Assembly: GCA_900155495.1 (NCBI GenBank)
Contig: FTLJ01001136.1
Coordinates: 1 to 45,742, forward strand
Origin: Porogramme epimiltina
Taxonomy: Eukaryota > Basidiomycota > Agaricomycetes > Polyporales > Polyporaceae
Direction of reading: 5' to 3'
DNA: 45,742 bases
Part shown: piece by piece, positions 12,088 through 23,423 of the stretch
How positions within the stretch are numbered: the stretch's first letter is position 1
How the letters are laid out: each line of letters starts with the position of its first letter
Position numbers and translations under genes: made by a program
Notes under the pieces: generated by a model
The model's database searches: none
What the model saw: the letters and a program-made list of their open reading frames with translations, nothing else
What the model was told of the DNA's origin: nothing

Positions 12088-13770
12088 TCAAGTAGTGGCC
12101 TGATCGCTCTCACGCTGCTCCGCTATCTTGGTCTTCAATATCTCCCAACCACGCGGGTGCACCGTCTCGCAATGTTTGACAAGTATTTCCTGCGGCGCAT
12201 TGACGAACGGTTCGGGGGGTTCCGTAGTATGCCCGCCCTTGAAACGTGATCTGCACGACAAGTCAATCAACATAACCATACTCGGAGAGCCCTATACTAA
12301 CCGGCACATCCTGCACCACAGCTTTTTCTCGTCCTGTTCGTCCTCGTCAAAGTTGGCTTCCAGACAATCTTCCTCGATAGTAGTTTGCTGCTCTTCCATT
12401 ACTGTATCCGTCTGGGTAGGCCCTTGATGGTAGTTCAGTGATTGAGGGGGCTGGCTGGCTGTGAAGGCACTGGCATGCGTGCCCGAAGCAGATTGGTGGG
12501 TGGAAGACGATGCGCTGAGCTGCGCAGGCGATGGAGGCACACTTGCTGATGCATTCGTGGGCGGTATTTGCGGTAGATACATAGCGGATGCACTTCGCGG
12601 TGACGGCACGACCCCTTGGTGGACGTGTTCAAATTTACGACGTTTCGTAGCGCTCCCCTCAGCGTCGATGTTAGTAAGGTCGATGACAGCACCCGCAAGA
12701 GAGCCGTGCGATGCATGCTGCTCAACCGAGGGAGATATATGAAGACCCCTGCTAGACGTCGGCCTCGACCCAGATGGAGTTCGCATCGCAGGAGTAGTCG
12801 CGGAGCCTGGTCTACTTGAGATCGGAGAGCTAGCAAGCATACTGCCGGTGAAGTTGTTAAGTGGGGAAGCAACTACAGGGCTGTGAGCCGTTCCGGGAGG
12901 TTGCATGAGCGGTGTTGGAGCGGATGGGCGCCGATGCTGGGAAATGCTGGTATTCGGGATAGAAGTATCGAGAGGCGTCAAGACAGGATGGGATCCCTGG
13001 TGCTGAGGATATGATGGATAAACCCTAGCACCCTGAGTGCTCACACGTAGAGGCCGAGGTTGCGGTGCCATGCTGGGAGCTAAAAACGCACGCGTTGGCG
13101 CTGTGGCGTACTGAAAAAAAGAAGAACGTACCGGGATGCTGTGATCCTTGTTGAGGGAGGTGACCGACTGTGGGGCCCAAGGTAGGGCGAGGAGGGGGAC
13201 GTAGTTCCGTGCCTGATGATATCCTGTCCACTGGGGAGGCGATCATGGCGTTGGGAACGAACCTTGAAAGCTCTCGACGGAGGATAACGATTTCATTCAG
13301 ACTAAAGATAGTGAGGGTCGTTACAGGCAGAATGAAAGTTTAGAAGCGTACGCAGCGTGCAGTCTGCCCGACATCTCGTCGCGTTCCGCGGCTAGAGCTG
13401 CTTCAGAGGAGATAAGTGATTTCATTCGCTCATCTTGAGAATGCATGTGCCGAGCGAGTATATGGTTGTCGTTGAAGAGCTTCGTATTATCGGCCATAAG
13501 GACGGCATACTGCTTCCTGAGTTCGGCGTGTTCTTGAAGGAGGGTGGGATGATATCCCAGCTCGGCTAAACTTTGATTCTGAGTCTCGGCGATGATTTCT
13601 AGTACACGTTCAACAGTTCTTTTTTCTTCCTCTGCCGGGCCGTTCTGCGAACTCCTGTCTCACGATGTCCCATCGTAAATTTCGTGTTGAGGTGATAAAA
13701 CTAGGTCGTTGCGCAGTGCTTACCCTGGGAGCCCGACGGTAGGCTGATCGACACGTATTCCGTCTGCCAT
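12088..13770 (-). CDS. Unknown protein with N-terminal coiled coil and C-terminal C2H2-like metal site
   Basis: Reconstructed on the minus strand from ATG at 13770 (MADGIRVDQPTVGLPG, exon 13724-13770). The next exon encodes a coiled coil (RTVERVLEIIAETQNQ..., ...ERDEMSGRL), then short exons give LNEIVILRRELS and a Pro-rich stretch. A long serine/proline-rich disordered segment (13071 down to 12292) contains IDLTNIDAEG and the basic cluster TKRRKFEH, a likely nuclear localisation signal. The last exon continues across an intron near 12251-12303. It forms W-C-R-M-C followed about 26 residues later by L-V-K-H-C-E-T-V-H-P, a C-x2-C...H-x4-H arrangement that could bind zinc. Phases agree at each junction. 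I do not recognise the family. A nuclear role is an inference from the basic cluster and the putative zinc site. Confidence 0.65.
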
Positions 13771-14169
13771 GCCGAGGTGTTGCGACTGAAGTGATGGCGG
13801 GAGGGAAACCAGAACGTAGTAACAAAAGCCTCTGGAAACCGATCGCCTACCCCCACCAGCCTGAGGATTCGCGTCTATTCCAGTCACGTGTCTGGACGCG
13901 TCGTGCCTGCGCGCCGATCTGTGCACTGTGGCATGTCGATCCAGCTGGCCGGTCCGGACACTCTTCGTACTGGAGCGAATAGCGCCACCTTCTCAGCGAC
14001 GCCCGACCCCAGAGGACGCCCAAACTCACCCTTGACTCTCACCCCAAGGAGTCTCGCTCTGCATCTCCCCGTCATACTCCTATTGTCATCTCAGTTTCCA
14101 GCCCTATGAGGACGCCAAGGCCGGCAGTTGGGCGGATTGTACGCCCCCCCCCTCACAGTGACAAGCCGT
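13771..14169. promoter_or_regulatory. Divergent promoter region, coiled-coil gene / aldehyde dehydrogenase
   Basis: Head-to-head spacer of about 340-400 bp. No TATA box stands out. An ATG at 14106 opens a frame that could be an alternative first exon of the aldehyde dehydrogenase. Confidence 0.4.
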
Positions 14170-16397
14170 ATGGGTTTAGACTTACGCTTTACAGGTACAG
14201 AAACTCCACCGCACTCGATATGGCCCGTTCTGCTTGCACACCGCACCGGATGGTCCGTCCCCAGAAGCCAATGGGCGTGAGGAGTATGCTGGTTGTCCTC
14301 CCTTCTCGTGCACAAAACTCAGCCACGCGCACACAGGCTTGTTGTGAGAAACCCAGCAAACGGAGAGGAGCTTTGCACGTATGCTCCTTTGACTTGCGGC
14401 GCTTTGGTATGTTTGATAACATTCGTTACGCTGGGTAGAGTGGTATGTGCTAGTCAAGATGACGTCCAAACCGCGGTGTTCAACGCGCACGAAGCTTTCA
14501 AGGCAGGCGTATGGTCGAAAGCCCCGGCGATCCAGCGTGCAGCTGTATTGTCGAATCTTGCGCGTGACCTCGAGGCGCGGATTCCGGACCTTGCGAAAAT
14601 AGAGATGTTACAGACAGGGCGTGCTATCAGGGAAATGAACGCACAGGTACATATTCTCTACCTCTCCCTCTGTGCACGTGTGACACGTATCGAATAGCTT
14701 GGAAGGCTGCCAGAATGGCTGTGCGTACCCCTCCCTACTCGATACACTGAGTATGCACTGAGTTTGTGCGTTGTAGAGACTACTACGCGGCGCTGCTCCG
14801 GACCCACACCTCTTTTGTCGCACCTACTCAGGGGCCCCTCCTCAACTATGTGCAGAGGGTTCCACTTGGCGTCGTCGCGCAAATTACGGTCAGTATTAAG
14901 CTCGGACCTATCCGGTGCAGCTCTTGACACGCTATTTGTGCATGTAGCCCTTCAACCATCCCCTTCTCATAGCCCTCAAGAAGATTGCCCCTGCGCTCGC
15001 TGCCGGAAACTCAGTCATCGTCAAGCCGAGTGAATTAGCTCCAATGACGGTACTCGAGTTCGCGGAGATGGCTATCGGCGCGGGAGGTGCGTGATGACTA
15101 TACTAGTCTGAGGCCTCGTACAGGCCACTCACAGTTTGGCGTAGTTCCTCCTGGCGTTCTGCAGGTCCTCCCCGGATACGGACGGACAGTGGGCAAAATG
15201 CTCGTGTCAGACCCGACGATCAAGAAGGTGGACATTACGGTAAGCCCTTCCGCTACCTTTCATTGACAGGACTCGTCACCAACCTCACCTTAGGCAGGCA
15301 CGGAGACAGGTCGGGCCATTGGCAAACTTGTCGGCCAGAACCTGTCCCACTACACGGCTGAGCTTGGCGGGAAGGCCCCCATTGTCGTGTTCGACGACGC
15401 GGATGCACAGTCCGCCGCGAACGGCGCCGCATTCGCGTGTTTCGTCGCCTCGGGCCAGACGTGCGTATCCGGGACTAGGCTCGTTGTCCAGGACAAGATC
15501 TACGACGACTTCATGGCTCGCTTCATGGACAAGGTCGAGAGCATCACCCGTCGGATGGGCAGCCGTAAGTTCATTTCCTTTCTGCTCGCGCAAAATGCCT
15601 GGCTGACCCTCGTCACCGGCTGTTCTTTCTCGCTAGCTGCGAACCCCCAGTCGACTATGGGCACGGTGATTTCCATGCGCCAGCTCCAGCGCATTGAAGC
15701 CCTCGTGCAGCGGGGCGTAGGGAAGATCCTTGCAGGCGGGAAGCGCATGAGGGGCACCTCTCCCTTGGACGGCTACGACTTCTCGCAGGGCGCGTTCTTC
15801 CCCCCTACTGTCATCACCGACGTCCCGACAGAAGACGACCTCTGGCGCGAGGAGATCTTCGGCCCGGTCGTCGTCGTGACCCGCTTCTCCGTGAGTTATC
15901 CTGCTCACTTAGCATTCTCTAGTATGGTTGCTGACTCCTAGAGGATGCAGAGCGAGGCAGAAGGCGTGGAGCTCGCCAATGCATGCAAGTACGGGCTGGG
16001 TGCAGGCATCTGGACACAGGACCTGTCCAAGGCCCACCGGGTGTCTGCCGAGATCGAGGCGGGCCTCGTGTGGGTCAACACACACCACCGCAACGACCCA
16101 AGTTCACCTTGGTTCGTACTCCTAGAAGCGTTCATGTCCGTTGGGATCTCGTGCTAATGTTGTGACCTCGCAGGGGCGGTATGAAAGAAAGTGGCATCGG
16201 AAGGGAGAATGGCCTAGAGGCGTTCGAGGCTTGTATGTCGCGTGTCAAGACTCTTCACCGGAAACAGTGTGCTAACGGATCTTCTCGCAGACTCCCAAAG
16301 CAAGTCCACAATTGTGAACATTGCATCCGCGGAACATACAAGAAGCGTTCAAGACTGGTTTGCTGAAGAGGATGCAGCAGAAAAGCGATACGGCTGA
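14170..16397 (+). CDS. Aldehyde dehydrogenase (NAD(P)+-dependent, ALDH superfamily)
   Basis: Spliced gene; the 5' end is uncertain. From [13 protein letters not shown] onwards the frame is clear: [70 protein letters not shown], then [14 protein letters not shown]. The catalytic glutamate is in [10 protein letters not shown] and the catalytic cysteine in [11 protein letters not shown]. Later come [10 protein letters not shown], the [14 protein letters not shown] motif and [12 protein letters not shown]. The protein ends [17 protein letters not shown] with TGA at 16395-16397. The whole ALDH fold is covered, so the enzyme should be active on an aldehyde of unknown identity. The first exon could start at ATG 14170 (used here, with an intron from the GTCCGT after ACCGGATG to CACACAG) or at ATG 14106. 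It is convergent with VPS60. Confidence 0.85.
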
Positions 16398-16536
16398 GTA
16401 TCGTCTATCCCATTCATGCTGGCCTCCACGTACCCGCCCGGACCCCTGGACTAATAATGTACAAACACCCTATGCTTGCCAATACATCATATAATGGTAC
16501 AAATGTGTGGATATACGCAAACCGTCAGAACAAGAC

Positions 16537-17527
16537 CTATACAGTTGTTTTGACAGCCTCCTTCTGCTCAGGTGTCTATGGAAGATGTCAGAGGTTTTGC
16601 CACACAATGAGCAACAACTGCTTACCTCCGGTACCTCCACGGGGGGCTCGTCTATGAAGTCTGGTACCTTGTTGAGGTCGCTGAGATATGATGGGCCCTC
16701 CTCTTCCACGTCCAGTTCCAAAGCATCCAATTCTATCTCGCACGTAAGGAAGCGTAAAGACACTGTGGCTCTACTCGACTCACCAGCCTGTAAATCCGCT
16801 TCATCAATCTCATCGGGAACAGCATACGATCGCCCAAGCGTCTCCTGGATCTCGTTTGCCTGTTCCAAGAGGTCCTCCATGTCGTAATGCACCGACTGCA
16901 GGCAATCCGAGGCCGGTCAGCACTCACGAGAAGTGCCGCGAGCTTTGTTAAGGCTGTGAGAGTACACACCTCAATCTTGTCTATGTCAATCTTGCCGTAC
17001 TGTTTGCGGAGCTCCTTATTCGCTTGCTTCATGGCGTCGACGGTGGCCATTGTGTTCCGCAGATTCTCGGTGGCGAGCGCAGCGGACTCCATGTTGAACG
17101 TCTGCTGCGTAAGCTGCGCAAGTTGGGACTCGTACATCCGCTTCTGCTTGAGCGTCCGGAGTGCACGCTCTTGAATCGCATTCTACACGTACACCGAAGA
17201 CGATATGTAATAAGAATGCAATAGTGGATGGGAAGGACGCCTTGTCAGTAAGGCCTTGGCCACCATAAACGAAGACGGGGAACATACCTTGCCGGGACCG
17301 TTCCGCAACCTCCCCATCTGCTCCTTGTACCGCGCAAGCTCGCCGTCCAGTTTCTTGATCTTCACCTCAATAGAGGCCATGCGTGTGTCTGTCTGATGCC
17401 AGTTCAACGGAAGAAAATATTCAGCGTGCGAGGGTGGCTAAGCTACAACCATACTGACCGAGGAGATTGCATCCTGGAGAGTAGGACGCGGCTTCTTGCT
17501 TGATGACGAGCCAAAGATGCGGTTCAT
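16537..17527 (-). CDS. VPS60: ESCRT-III associated protein Vps60 / CHMP5 (Snf7 family)
   Basis: Minus-strand gene starting MNRIFGSSSSKKPRPTLQDA at 17527 and ending TPEQKEAVKTTV before a TAG at 16537-16539. In order: the basic first helix (DTRMASIEVKIKKLDGELARY, KEQMGRLRNGPGK), then NAIQERALRTLKQKRMYE, the hairpin helix (MESAALATENLRNT, MKQANKELRKQYGKIDIDKI), VHYDMEDLLEQANEIQETLG, and an acidic C-terminal part (DEIDEADLQAELDALELD, VPDFIDEPP). This is the standard Snf7-fold layout with the CHMP5-type tail. The protein works with Vta1/Vps4 at late endosomes in multivesicular body sorting. Introns are short and canonical. The ATG is the only one that yields the conserved N-terminus. Confidence 0.93.
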
Positions 17528-18111
17528 TGTGTCAAAGTGTTGTTTCGAGAGTGGCGGGTGAGATTAGACGATGGGTGTAGGAGAGTGGGATGGGGTGCGC
17601 AGTCCAAGTGGCCCCCGGGCTCAGAGAGACATAAGTGTCAACAAGCGCTCTAAACTCGGCCCGCTCGTGTGGATCGATAGTATGCACCTAGACAACCAAC
17701 ACGGCGATCCCATTGCAGCTCGTTTCATTTCAGTCATCGACCGTGTCGTGTTCCATATAGTCTGCTATGTAGCCCGCCATGTACAACAGCCGCATCTCGG
17801 GCAATCCGGTCCTGTCTTCCTCCCCAAGCGCCAAGTATTTGGTCACGAGACTACTGGAACGAAGCACGCGCGAGACGCGTCGTCTTGATCAAACGCGCCG
17901 GAGAAACGTAGCCTGGCCGGCAGGCCTCATCACCACGCCCGTCACCGTGTCTGTTCTGACCTTGACACATACAGTGGCCAGGAGGAACTGACATTCTAGT
18001 ACGTGCACTCATCAGCATCATTCACTCATACACAATTTTTAGCTGGTGAGGTCTCTGCCAGCAAAGCCAATACTTACTTCGCTTTGCCACATTTCACAAT
18101 TATAGACAGCC
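17528..18111. promoter_or_regulatory. Divergent promoter region, VPS60 / FIST-domain gene
   Basis: 584 bp between two divergent starts. It contains a run of short open frames without domain or splice support. No clear TATA box or repeat is seen. Confidence 0.4.
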
Positions 18112-19635
18112 ATGGCGCTTCATATGAGCACCATCGTGTCGCGCAAAACCGCGGACATCGTGGCTCACATTGATCGTTTGCGCCCTCGAGTAGCCGGGAG
18201 TTCGCTGCTCTATGCCATCTCCACAACCAACCAGACGCAGCCTTCCGATGTGTCGCACCTCTACTCGTCCCTCAAAACGCTATCTGAAGACTCCGTGGGC
18301 TGTTTGGCGGCACCCATACCTTCTTCACGGCCTTCCTGGCAGAGGTCCTTTGCCGTTTCTGTTGCGTCGTTTGATCCAAAACATGCGACCCTATTCCGGA
18401 GCACCATCCCTGGTCGGAAGGCGGTTCAAGTCGGACGCTGGCGAGCTCCAGATCAACATGGGAAACAACCTGACAGAGGGGAGTACAGCGAAGACATTGA
18501 GTGGGGGAAGGCGTTCGCCCAGTTTTCTGGTACAACTTCTCTACCCCCGTCAATTGAGCATCTCAGGTACTCGAAACTTCTCGTTTGCCCACGAAGTTGT
18601 TTGGCTGAATATAGTTGTCTACCATCAGCACACGTGATATTGGGAGCATTGTCTACTTCACAGACGGGGCTCCCGAAGGACTAAGCAATGCACTGTCCAA
18701 ATTCGAGGCGGCCACAAAGGTTGGCTGGATAGTAATATCGAGACGCACCCTGCTGACACTGCGGAAGCTAGGGCTAATCGCCACGTCAACACCGTTCGTA
18801 TCGGGGAGGCCGTACACTCTCTTCCATGGGGATTCAGTTCATTCAGATGGAGCTGTCGGCGTCTGCTTGTCGTCGCAATTGCGTACCCGTCATCACAGTG
18901 AATTCCCGGGATTGGAAGGGATTACTCGACCAATGATTATCACGAAGTACGTAAGAGAGCAGCTCTTCCGACGGTTTGACAACATGTTAAGATCGTTGCC
19001 TAGCTCCGAAGGGAACTTGGTGCACTCGCTAGACAACGCAAATCCGACTCGGCTTCTCCTCCACGCGATCCAGAACCATCCTGCGGTTTCTTCTACGGCG
19101 GGTCAGAACATTTCGAAGGACCTGCAACTTTACTTGGGAACGCTCGTACAAAGAAATGGGAAGCGAGAGGTAATATTGGACTTATGGGTACATTCACGGC
19201 ATCGCTCACACTCGTTAAAGCTTGGCCAACTCTATCACATCACCTCCGGAGATCCCTCTCGTGGATCACTGGCCTTGGATAGCGATGCTGCACCTGCAGA
19301 GGGCTCGCTTGCGCAGGTAAATTCAATGTTCTTGAGTTACGTGACATATGTGACTTTATTTTTTGCAGATGTTCTTACTGACGAACTCTGAGGCCACGGA
19401 TCTACCTCTACACCACGACACTCAGACCAGCCATTTGTCATTTGTCACGACCTCTCTTGAGGATCTCGAAGACGTATACGCAGCAGCAGGTAATGATGAG
19501 ACACTGGTTCTCTCAAACACCTTTCTTGCTGCCTCTGAGAATGGATGTATCGTGAGCCGAGCTACAAACGGGGACAGCGAGCATCCTTGGAAATGTACCG
19601 TGCCCGGGAGCTCGATGGGCATACAGTGGATATGA
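18112..19635 (+). CDS. FIST N-domain-like protein
   Basis: Begins MALHMSTIVSRKTADIVAHI at 18112 and ends SMGIQWI at 19635. Introns are inferred at about 18569-18630 (GTACTC...CATCAG), 18719-18767, 18946-18992, 19170-19220 and 19316-19368, all keeping frame. The product has LLYAISTTNQTQPSDVSHLYSSLKTL, SVGCLAAPIP, SVASFDPKHATLFRSTIPGRK and VGRWRAPDQHGK, then IVYFTDGAPEGL, TSTPFVSGRPYTLFH, and NPTRLLLHAI further on. I recognise this layout as fungal proteins annotated with a FIST N domain. That domain is a putative small-ligand sensory module first described in bacteria and F-box proteins. No membrane segment or F-box is visible, so it is probably soluble. The family name is a recognition judgement; the biological role is unknown. 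Confidence 0.68.
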
Positions 19636-20046
19636 TGTTGCCCACCTACAGTCTTCTATAGCTTATACTAGGACATAATTGATACGCCGGACCTTGTCAA
19701 AGCGATCATTTAATTGCAGCGAGGTGCCTTCACCCTCAGCCACTCTGTTTTGGTCGCCAGACATCGTCATTCAAACTGGGGCCAATTAAAGTAGAGGTTT
19801 CGCAAGGGCGTAGAACTCAGACTGACCATCCTAGTTCCTCCAAAGAAGTTTTACAGAGCCTGAAAGAGCAGCGTCGGGCACTGTCTTTTCAGTGCGAGGT
19901 TGCGCAGATTCAACGCCCCACGTATTGGTAAGTTTTGTTCGAACGAGAATCATTGTTAATACCGAGCTTCCGTGTAGAATAGGAACGTCCAGCAGAGGAG
20001 AAGTGTGTCATAGATGGTCCCCAAGTAAGTAAATGCTAACAATGCT
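19636..20046. other. Intergenic region with an unexplained 82-codon open frame
   Basis: Lies between two convergent genes. On the + strand the frame 19683-19931 is open for 82 codons without an ATG. It contains SFKLGPIKVEVSQGRR and EVLQSLKEQRRALSFQ, is preceded by an acceptor-like TTTAATTGCAG and ends beside a perfect donor (GTAAGTTT at about 19927). It may be an exon of a missed gene or chance. Nothing else is seen. Confidence 0.25.
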
Positions 20047-21368
20047 TCACATGTACGTCGCCTTCAGCCGCCCAACAATGTAATCCTCCGTCGTGACCGA
20101 GGGGTACTTGGGCTTACTCCCGGGGATCAAGCACGTCGGCAGGCATGAGATCTCCGCGCCCTGGTTGGGATTGCAAAAGAACGCAATGGACTGGCGCGCG
20201 GGAGTGATGCCTTCGGTGTCGCTGATCGCCTTCGCTGGAGGTGCAACGACGCGATGAAGGGTCGAGCGGAGGACGTCGTTGCTCCAGCGCGCAAGGAGGT
20301 CGCCGGCGTTAATGACAATCGTTCCGGGCTGTTGACATTCTTCAGCAGAGGGATGTGTATCTCGCGAAGCAAAGACTTACGACAGGTGTTGCGGGTTGGA
20401 ATTGCCCAGTGTGGGGGTTTTGGACCTCTAGCCCGCCGACCTACAGTGACCTCATCAGCAATGTTCGCAAACGAGTAACTTGATGAGTCTCACTTGATCT
20501 TGGAACAAGAGGGTCAAGGTACCGTAATCTGAGTGTGCACCTGCCCTAGCTTGACCATCGCCACGAAGGAGTTGCGTTTTGATGGGAGGGTACGACAGGA
20601 GGCGGAGGTTATGATACTGCTCGTTGATCCTGTGGTCGAAAAACGTCTCCTCCAGGCGCAACCCCAGTGCGATAGAACGCATCACAAGCACATGCAAGTT
20701 GTGGCACGTCTCGAAGAAGTTCATCATCGTATGCTTGAAGCCCGGCGCGTCCGCCTCTTGCGGCCAGTAGTTTTTGTACGTACTGTCCCAGTCCCGGCCA
20801 ATTTCCATCGACTCCTTGTAGTCCGGGGCCTTCTCGCGTAGCTGCTTGATCTCATCCGCGTCCGCGGACTGTGTCACGCGCTCGCGGCCGACTTGGACGA
20901 AGCCGCGGTTGGCGCGGGGGTCGCGCCATGCGAGCTCGGTCTTCTTCTCGATAGGCATCTTGAAGAACTCGGCGCTCTAACCAGATGGGAGAAGGTCCAG
21001 GGGGGAGCGGACGGGGAAGACGCGAGTGTCCTCACCTTCTGGAAAGCACCTTTCACGGTCTCGTCGGGGATGCCGTGGTGGCTAAGGTAGATGAAGCCAA
21101 CCTCCGTGAAGCCGCGCACAACTTCCCGTGCTGTCTCCTCCTTCTCCGCTACTGTCGCGGCATTGCGATACTTGCTGAAGTCGATGATAGGGATGCGGAA
21201 CGGGTCCTAGGCAGAAAGGCGAGAGGTGAGGCGAGAGAGGGGTACTGTAGGTCGGCACGCACCCACCTCAGCGTGCGTAGCGTACGACCTGCTACTTTGA
21301 AGAGCCGCAAGCCTTGCGCGTAGGGATGCCTGCAAGACGTTGGCGCGATGAAGCATATGTCGACGCAT
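20047..21368 (-). CDS. 2-oxoglutarate/Fe(II)-dependent dioxygenase (isopenicillin N synthase-like)
   Basis: Minus strand. The proposed start MRRHMLHRANVLQASLRARLAALQ at 21368 gives an Arg-rich amphipathic N-terminus that resembles a mitochondrial presequence. Another in-frame start lies at 21419. After an intron the N-terminal DIOX region reads FRIPIIDFSKYRN, VRGFTEVGFIYLSHHGIP, then FKMPIEKKTELAWRDP. The double-stranded beta-helix core has the iron ligands H and D in AHSDYGTLTLLFQD, the distal H in LHRVV, and the 2-oxoglutarate-binding Arg in ARQSIAFFCNP. VGGLEVQNPHTGQF and GTIVINAGDLLARWSND are also typical. It ends GRLKATYM at 20047. The substrate cannot be read from sequence. It is divergent from the first array gene (F1) across about 640 bp. 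Confidence 0.85.
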
Positions 21369-22012
21369 GGCAGGCAGCGCAGAGGTGGAGGGGGCAACTG
21401 ATAGCATCCCTTTATGCAAGAGTCGAGCAGCAACTCTCGAGTGTTGTGTACTACTGGGACGAGGGTCAGAGGTGAAAGGAAGTCAAGAGATAAACAGGAG
21501 AGAGAACACGATAGATTGGCACTCAAAGTCGCGACAGGGCCCCGGCTCCGCGAGTTGGCTTGACTTATCAGAGTGCGCGGGTGGGGGACGCGATCGAGCC
21601 CGTGTGGGGGACCATTTACCCGCCCCGGGCCGCCGTTATCTGGCGGGCGTCTATGGCATTCCATGTGCTGAAGCGCTCCAACTTGAAGAGGACTGTTTCT
21701 GCTCAACTGTCACCACATACAGTCTCTTCCCTCATCGCTCTCAACTCTGTCTGCCATTTGCCATCGCCGGCCAGTATTTATGGACTCAAGTATGCCCACA
21801 TCACCGCCGAAGCCACGAGAACGCGTTGGAATCGAAGCGTGCACGTGAACCTACACGAGGCGATGCCGAACACTGTCCACAGAAGCACCATGAATTGGCC
21901 TTGTTGTCGTTGCTGCGCGGACGAGGTGCTGCAGCGAAGTTCCTAATCTCACCCAGACATCGCCCTGTCTCGCTCGACATTTCAAACCCCCTCTCTGTTC
22001 CCATAAAACACC
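21369..22012. promoter_or_regulatory. Divergent promoter region between the dioxygenase and array gene F1
   Basis: About 640 bp. It includes a possible upstream in-frame start for the dioxygenase (21419) and the leader of F1, which contains CCCATAAAACACC just before the ATG at 22013. Open frames here lack support. Confidence 0.35.
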
Positions 22013-23115
22013 ATGCTTGCCCATAAACCCGATGAAGACAGGGCAGAACGTGGTGTTCCCATCCGGAGCATCCCAACGGTCGACAACCCTTGGTCCCCGA
22101 CCAACGAGACCGGTCCTCCAGCGTAGGCTCTTCGATAGTGTCTCTTGCTTTCAACCCTGACCTGCGATATGACAGCTATACCCCAGAGATTGCAGTGTCC
22201 GCAAGGAACCCTGAGCCCCCGGAGATTGCGCTGTTTGTAAGGAACCCTGAGCCAGTGTCTTACACTTTGCAGTCGCCTCCACCCCCGCCGCCGCCTTCCC
22301 AGAGCCGCTTTTCCACCTGGACGATCAGGATCATTGTGCTCCTGTTCTTCCTGCAGAACATAGCTGTGCTCCCCACGATGTTTTCGAGGGACAAACGGTC
22401 CGCAGCACAGAACGAACGGCTCGCTCGTCTTCGGCAAGGCGTGTATTGGACAGAACCGATTGGGGACGAGACTTGCGGCGGATACAACCTTCGAACCTAT
22501 CGCGCCGTGCTCAAGTCGGAGTCCCCGTTCAATTCTACTTGGCTCGAGATCTGCAACAACATGCCGATTACTATTCACGGACATCTCTTCAAGACACCGG
22601 ACCACTGCCAACGCGCCGTGAGTATGGCCTCCTTCCCGCTCAAAGGGAAATCACTCATATTTCTTAGGAGCAGCACGGGGAGGTCACCGGAGCATGGTAT
22701 GTCAACTTTAACGAGCCTTCTTGCATGCCCTATTGGGGGAAATTCGAAAATAAGGTGTGTTCGGGCGCTGGTCGAATCATACCGGGAACTAAGACACGCC
22801 GCTTAGGGTTGCGTCTCAAAAGGAATGGCTGTAAGTTCATCACAAATTTGAATGCATCTCTCTTGCTAAAGACAGTGCATCACAGCGAGCCCAGTCCCGT
22901 CTCCTGGGCATTAATGCGGGGGCTAATTGGGAGAGAATGTGCGCCACCACTCCGGCCGACGTATTTGGCCGGCACTTCGACCGTCCTACCCGATGCGAAG
23001 ATCGAGTAAGTAACTGATGTCGCTCATATGTCGTCGGACTGGCTCCTAATAGATTATCTAGGGACTCTTCCAGGGAGTGGTGGCGAGCTGGGATTTTCCG
23101 CAGAGGGGGTGCTAG
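22013..23115 (+). CDS. Array gene F1: membrane-anchored eight-cysteine protein, short stalk
   Basis: Six exons: 22013-22122, 22176-22617, 22668-22754, 22807-22830, 22886-23005 and 23062-23115, all phases consistent, about 278 residues. The N-terminus is polar and proline-rich (QSPPPPPPPSQS), followed by basic residues and a hydrophobic span (IRIIVLLFFLQNIAVL). A short stalk of about 26 residues leads to the C-terminal domain, starting RLRQGVYWTEP. Its eight cysteines lie in ETCGGYN, LEICNNMP, DHCQR, PSCMPYW, GCVSKG, RMCATTPAD, TRCEDR and the final RGC. The fifth is on a 24-nt microexon. I know of no function. Basic residues before and acidic/polar ones after the span suggest the N-terminus is cytosolic and the cysteine domain is lumenal or extracellular. 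It is the most divergent and shortest-stalked member of the array. Confidence 0.75.
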
Positions 23116-23423
23116 AAACGTGATCCGTAAAGACGCGATGAGGACTGCAATATCGAAAGCCTGAGCATCATGACCATGTATGATTTGCGGCGGTGATGTC
23201 AACCTGTTTTGCGCTTTATGAACTGCTGGCGAAGGTGTTCCGTTACCAAAGGCAGCGTTTTGAGTGGAGGGCCTGACCGAACGCCACCTACGTAATATTA
23301 GTAAACCTTATTGCTGCAAACCAAACCTAATATCGCGTTGCGGCGCTGCGGCAACCTCCCTCAGACCTGCTGGCTATAGTTCAACAGGTTCAGCATCCCA
23401 CACGCTCCATCACACAGCACACA
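23116..23423. promoter_or_regulatory. F1-F2 intergenic region
   Basis: 308 bp spacer in tandem orientation. It holds the 3' flank of F1 and the promoter of F2. No gene, and no TATA box that I can defend. Confidence 0.35.

Noticed and set aside
9853..16397. FMN oxidase plus aldehyde dehydrogenase as a metabolic cluster
   Set aside because: An unrelated gene lies between them, they have separate promoters and no transporter, regulator or shared pathway gene is near. Plain adjacency is the simpler reading.
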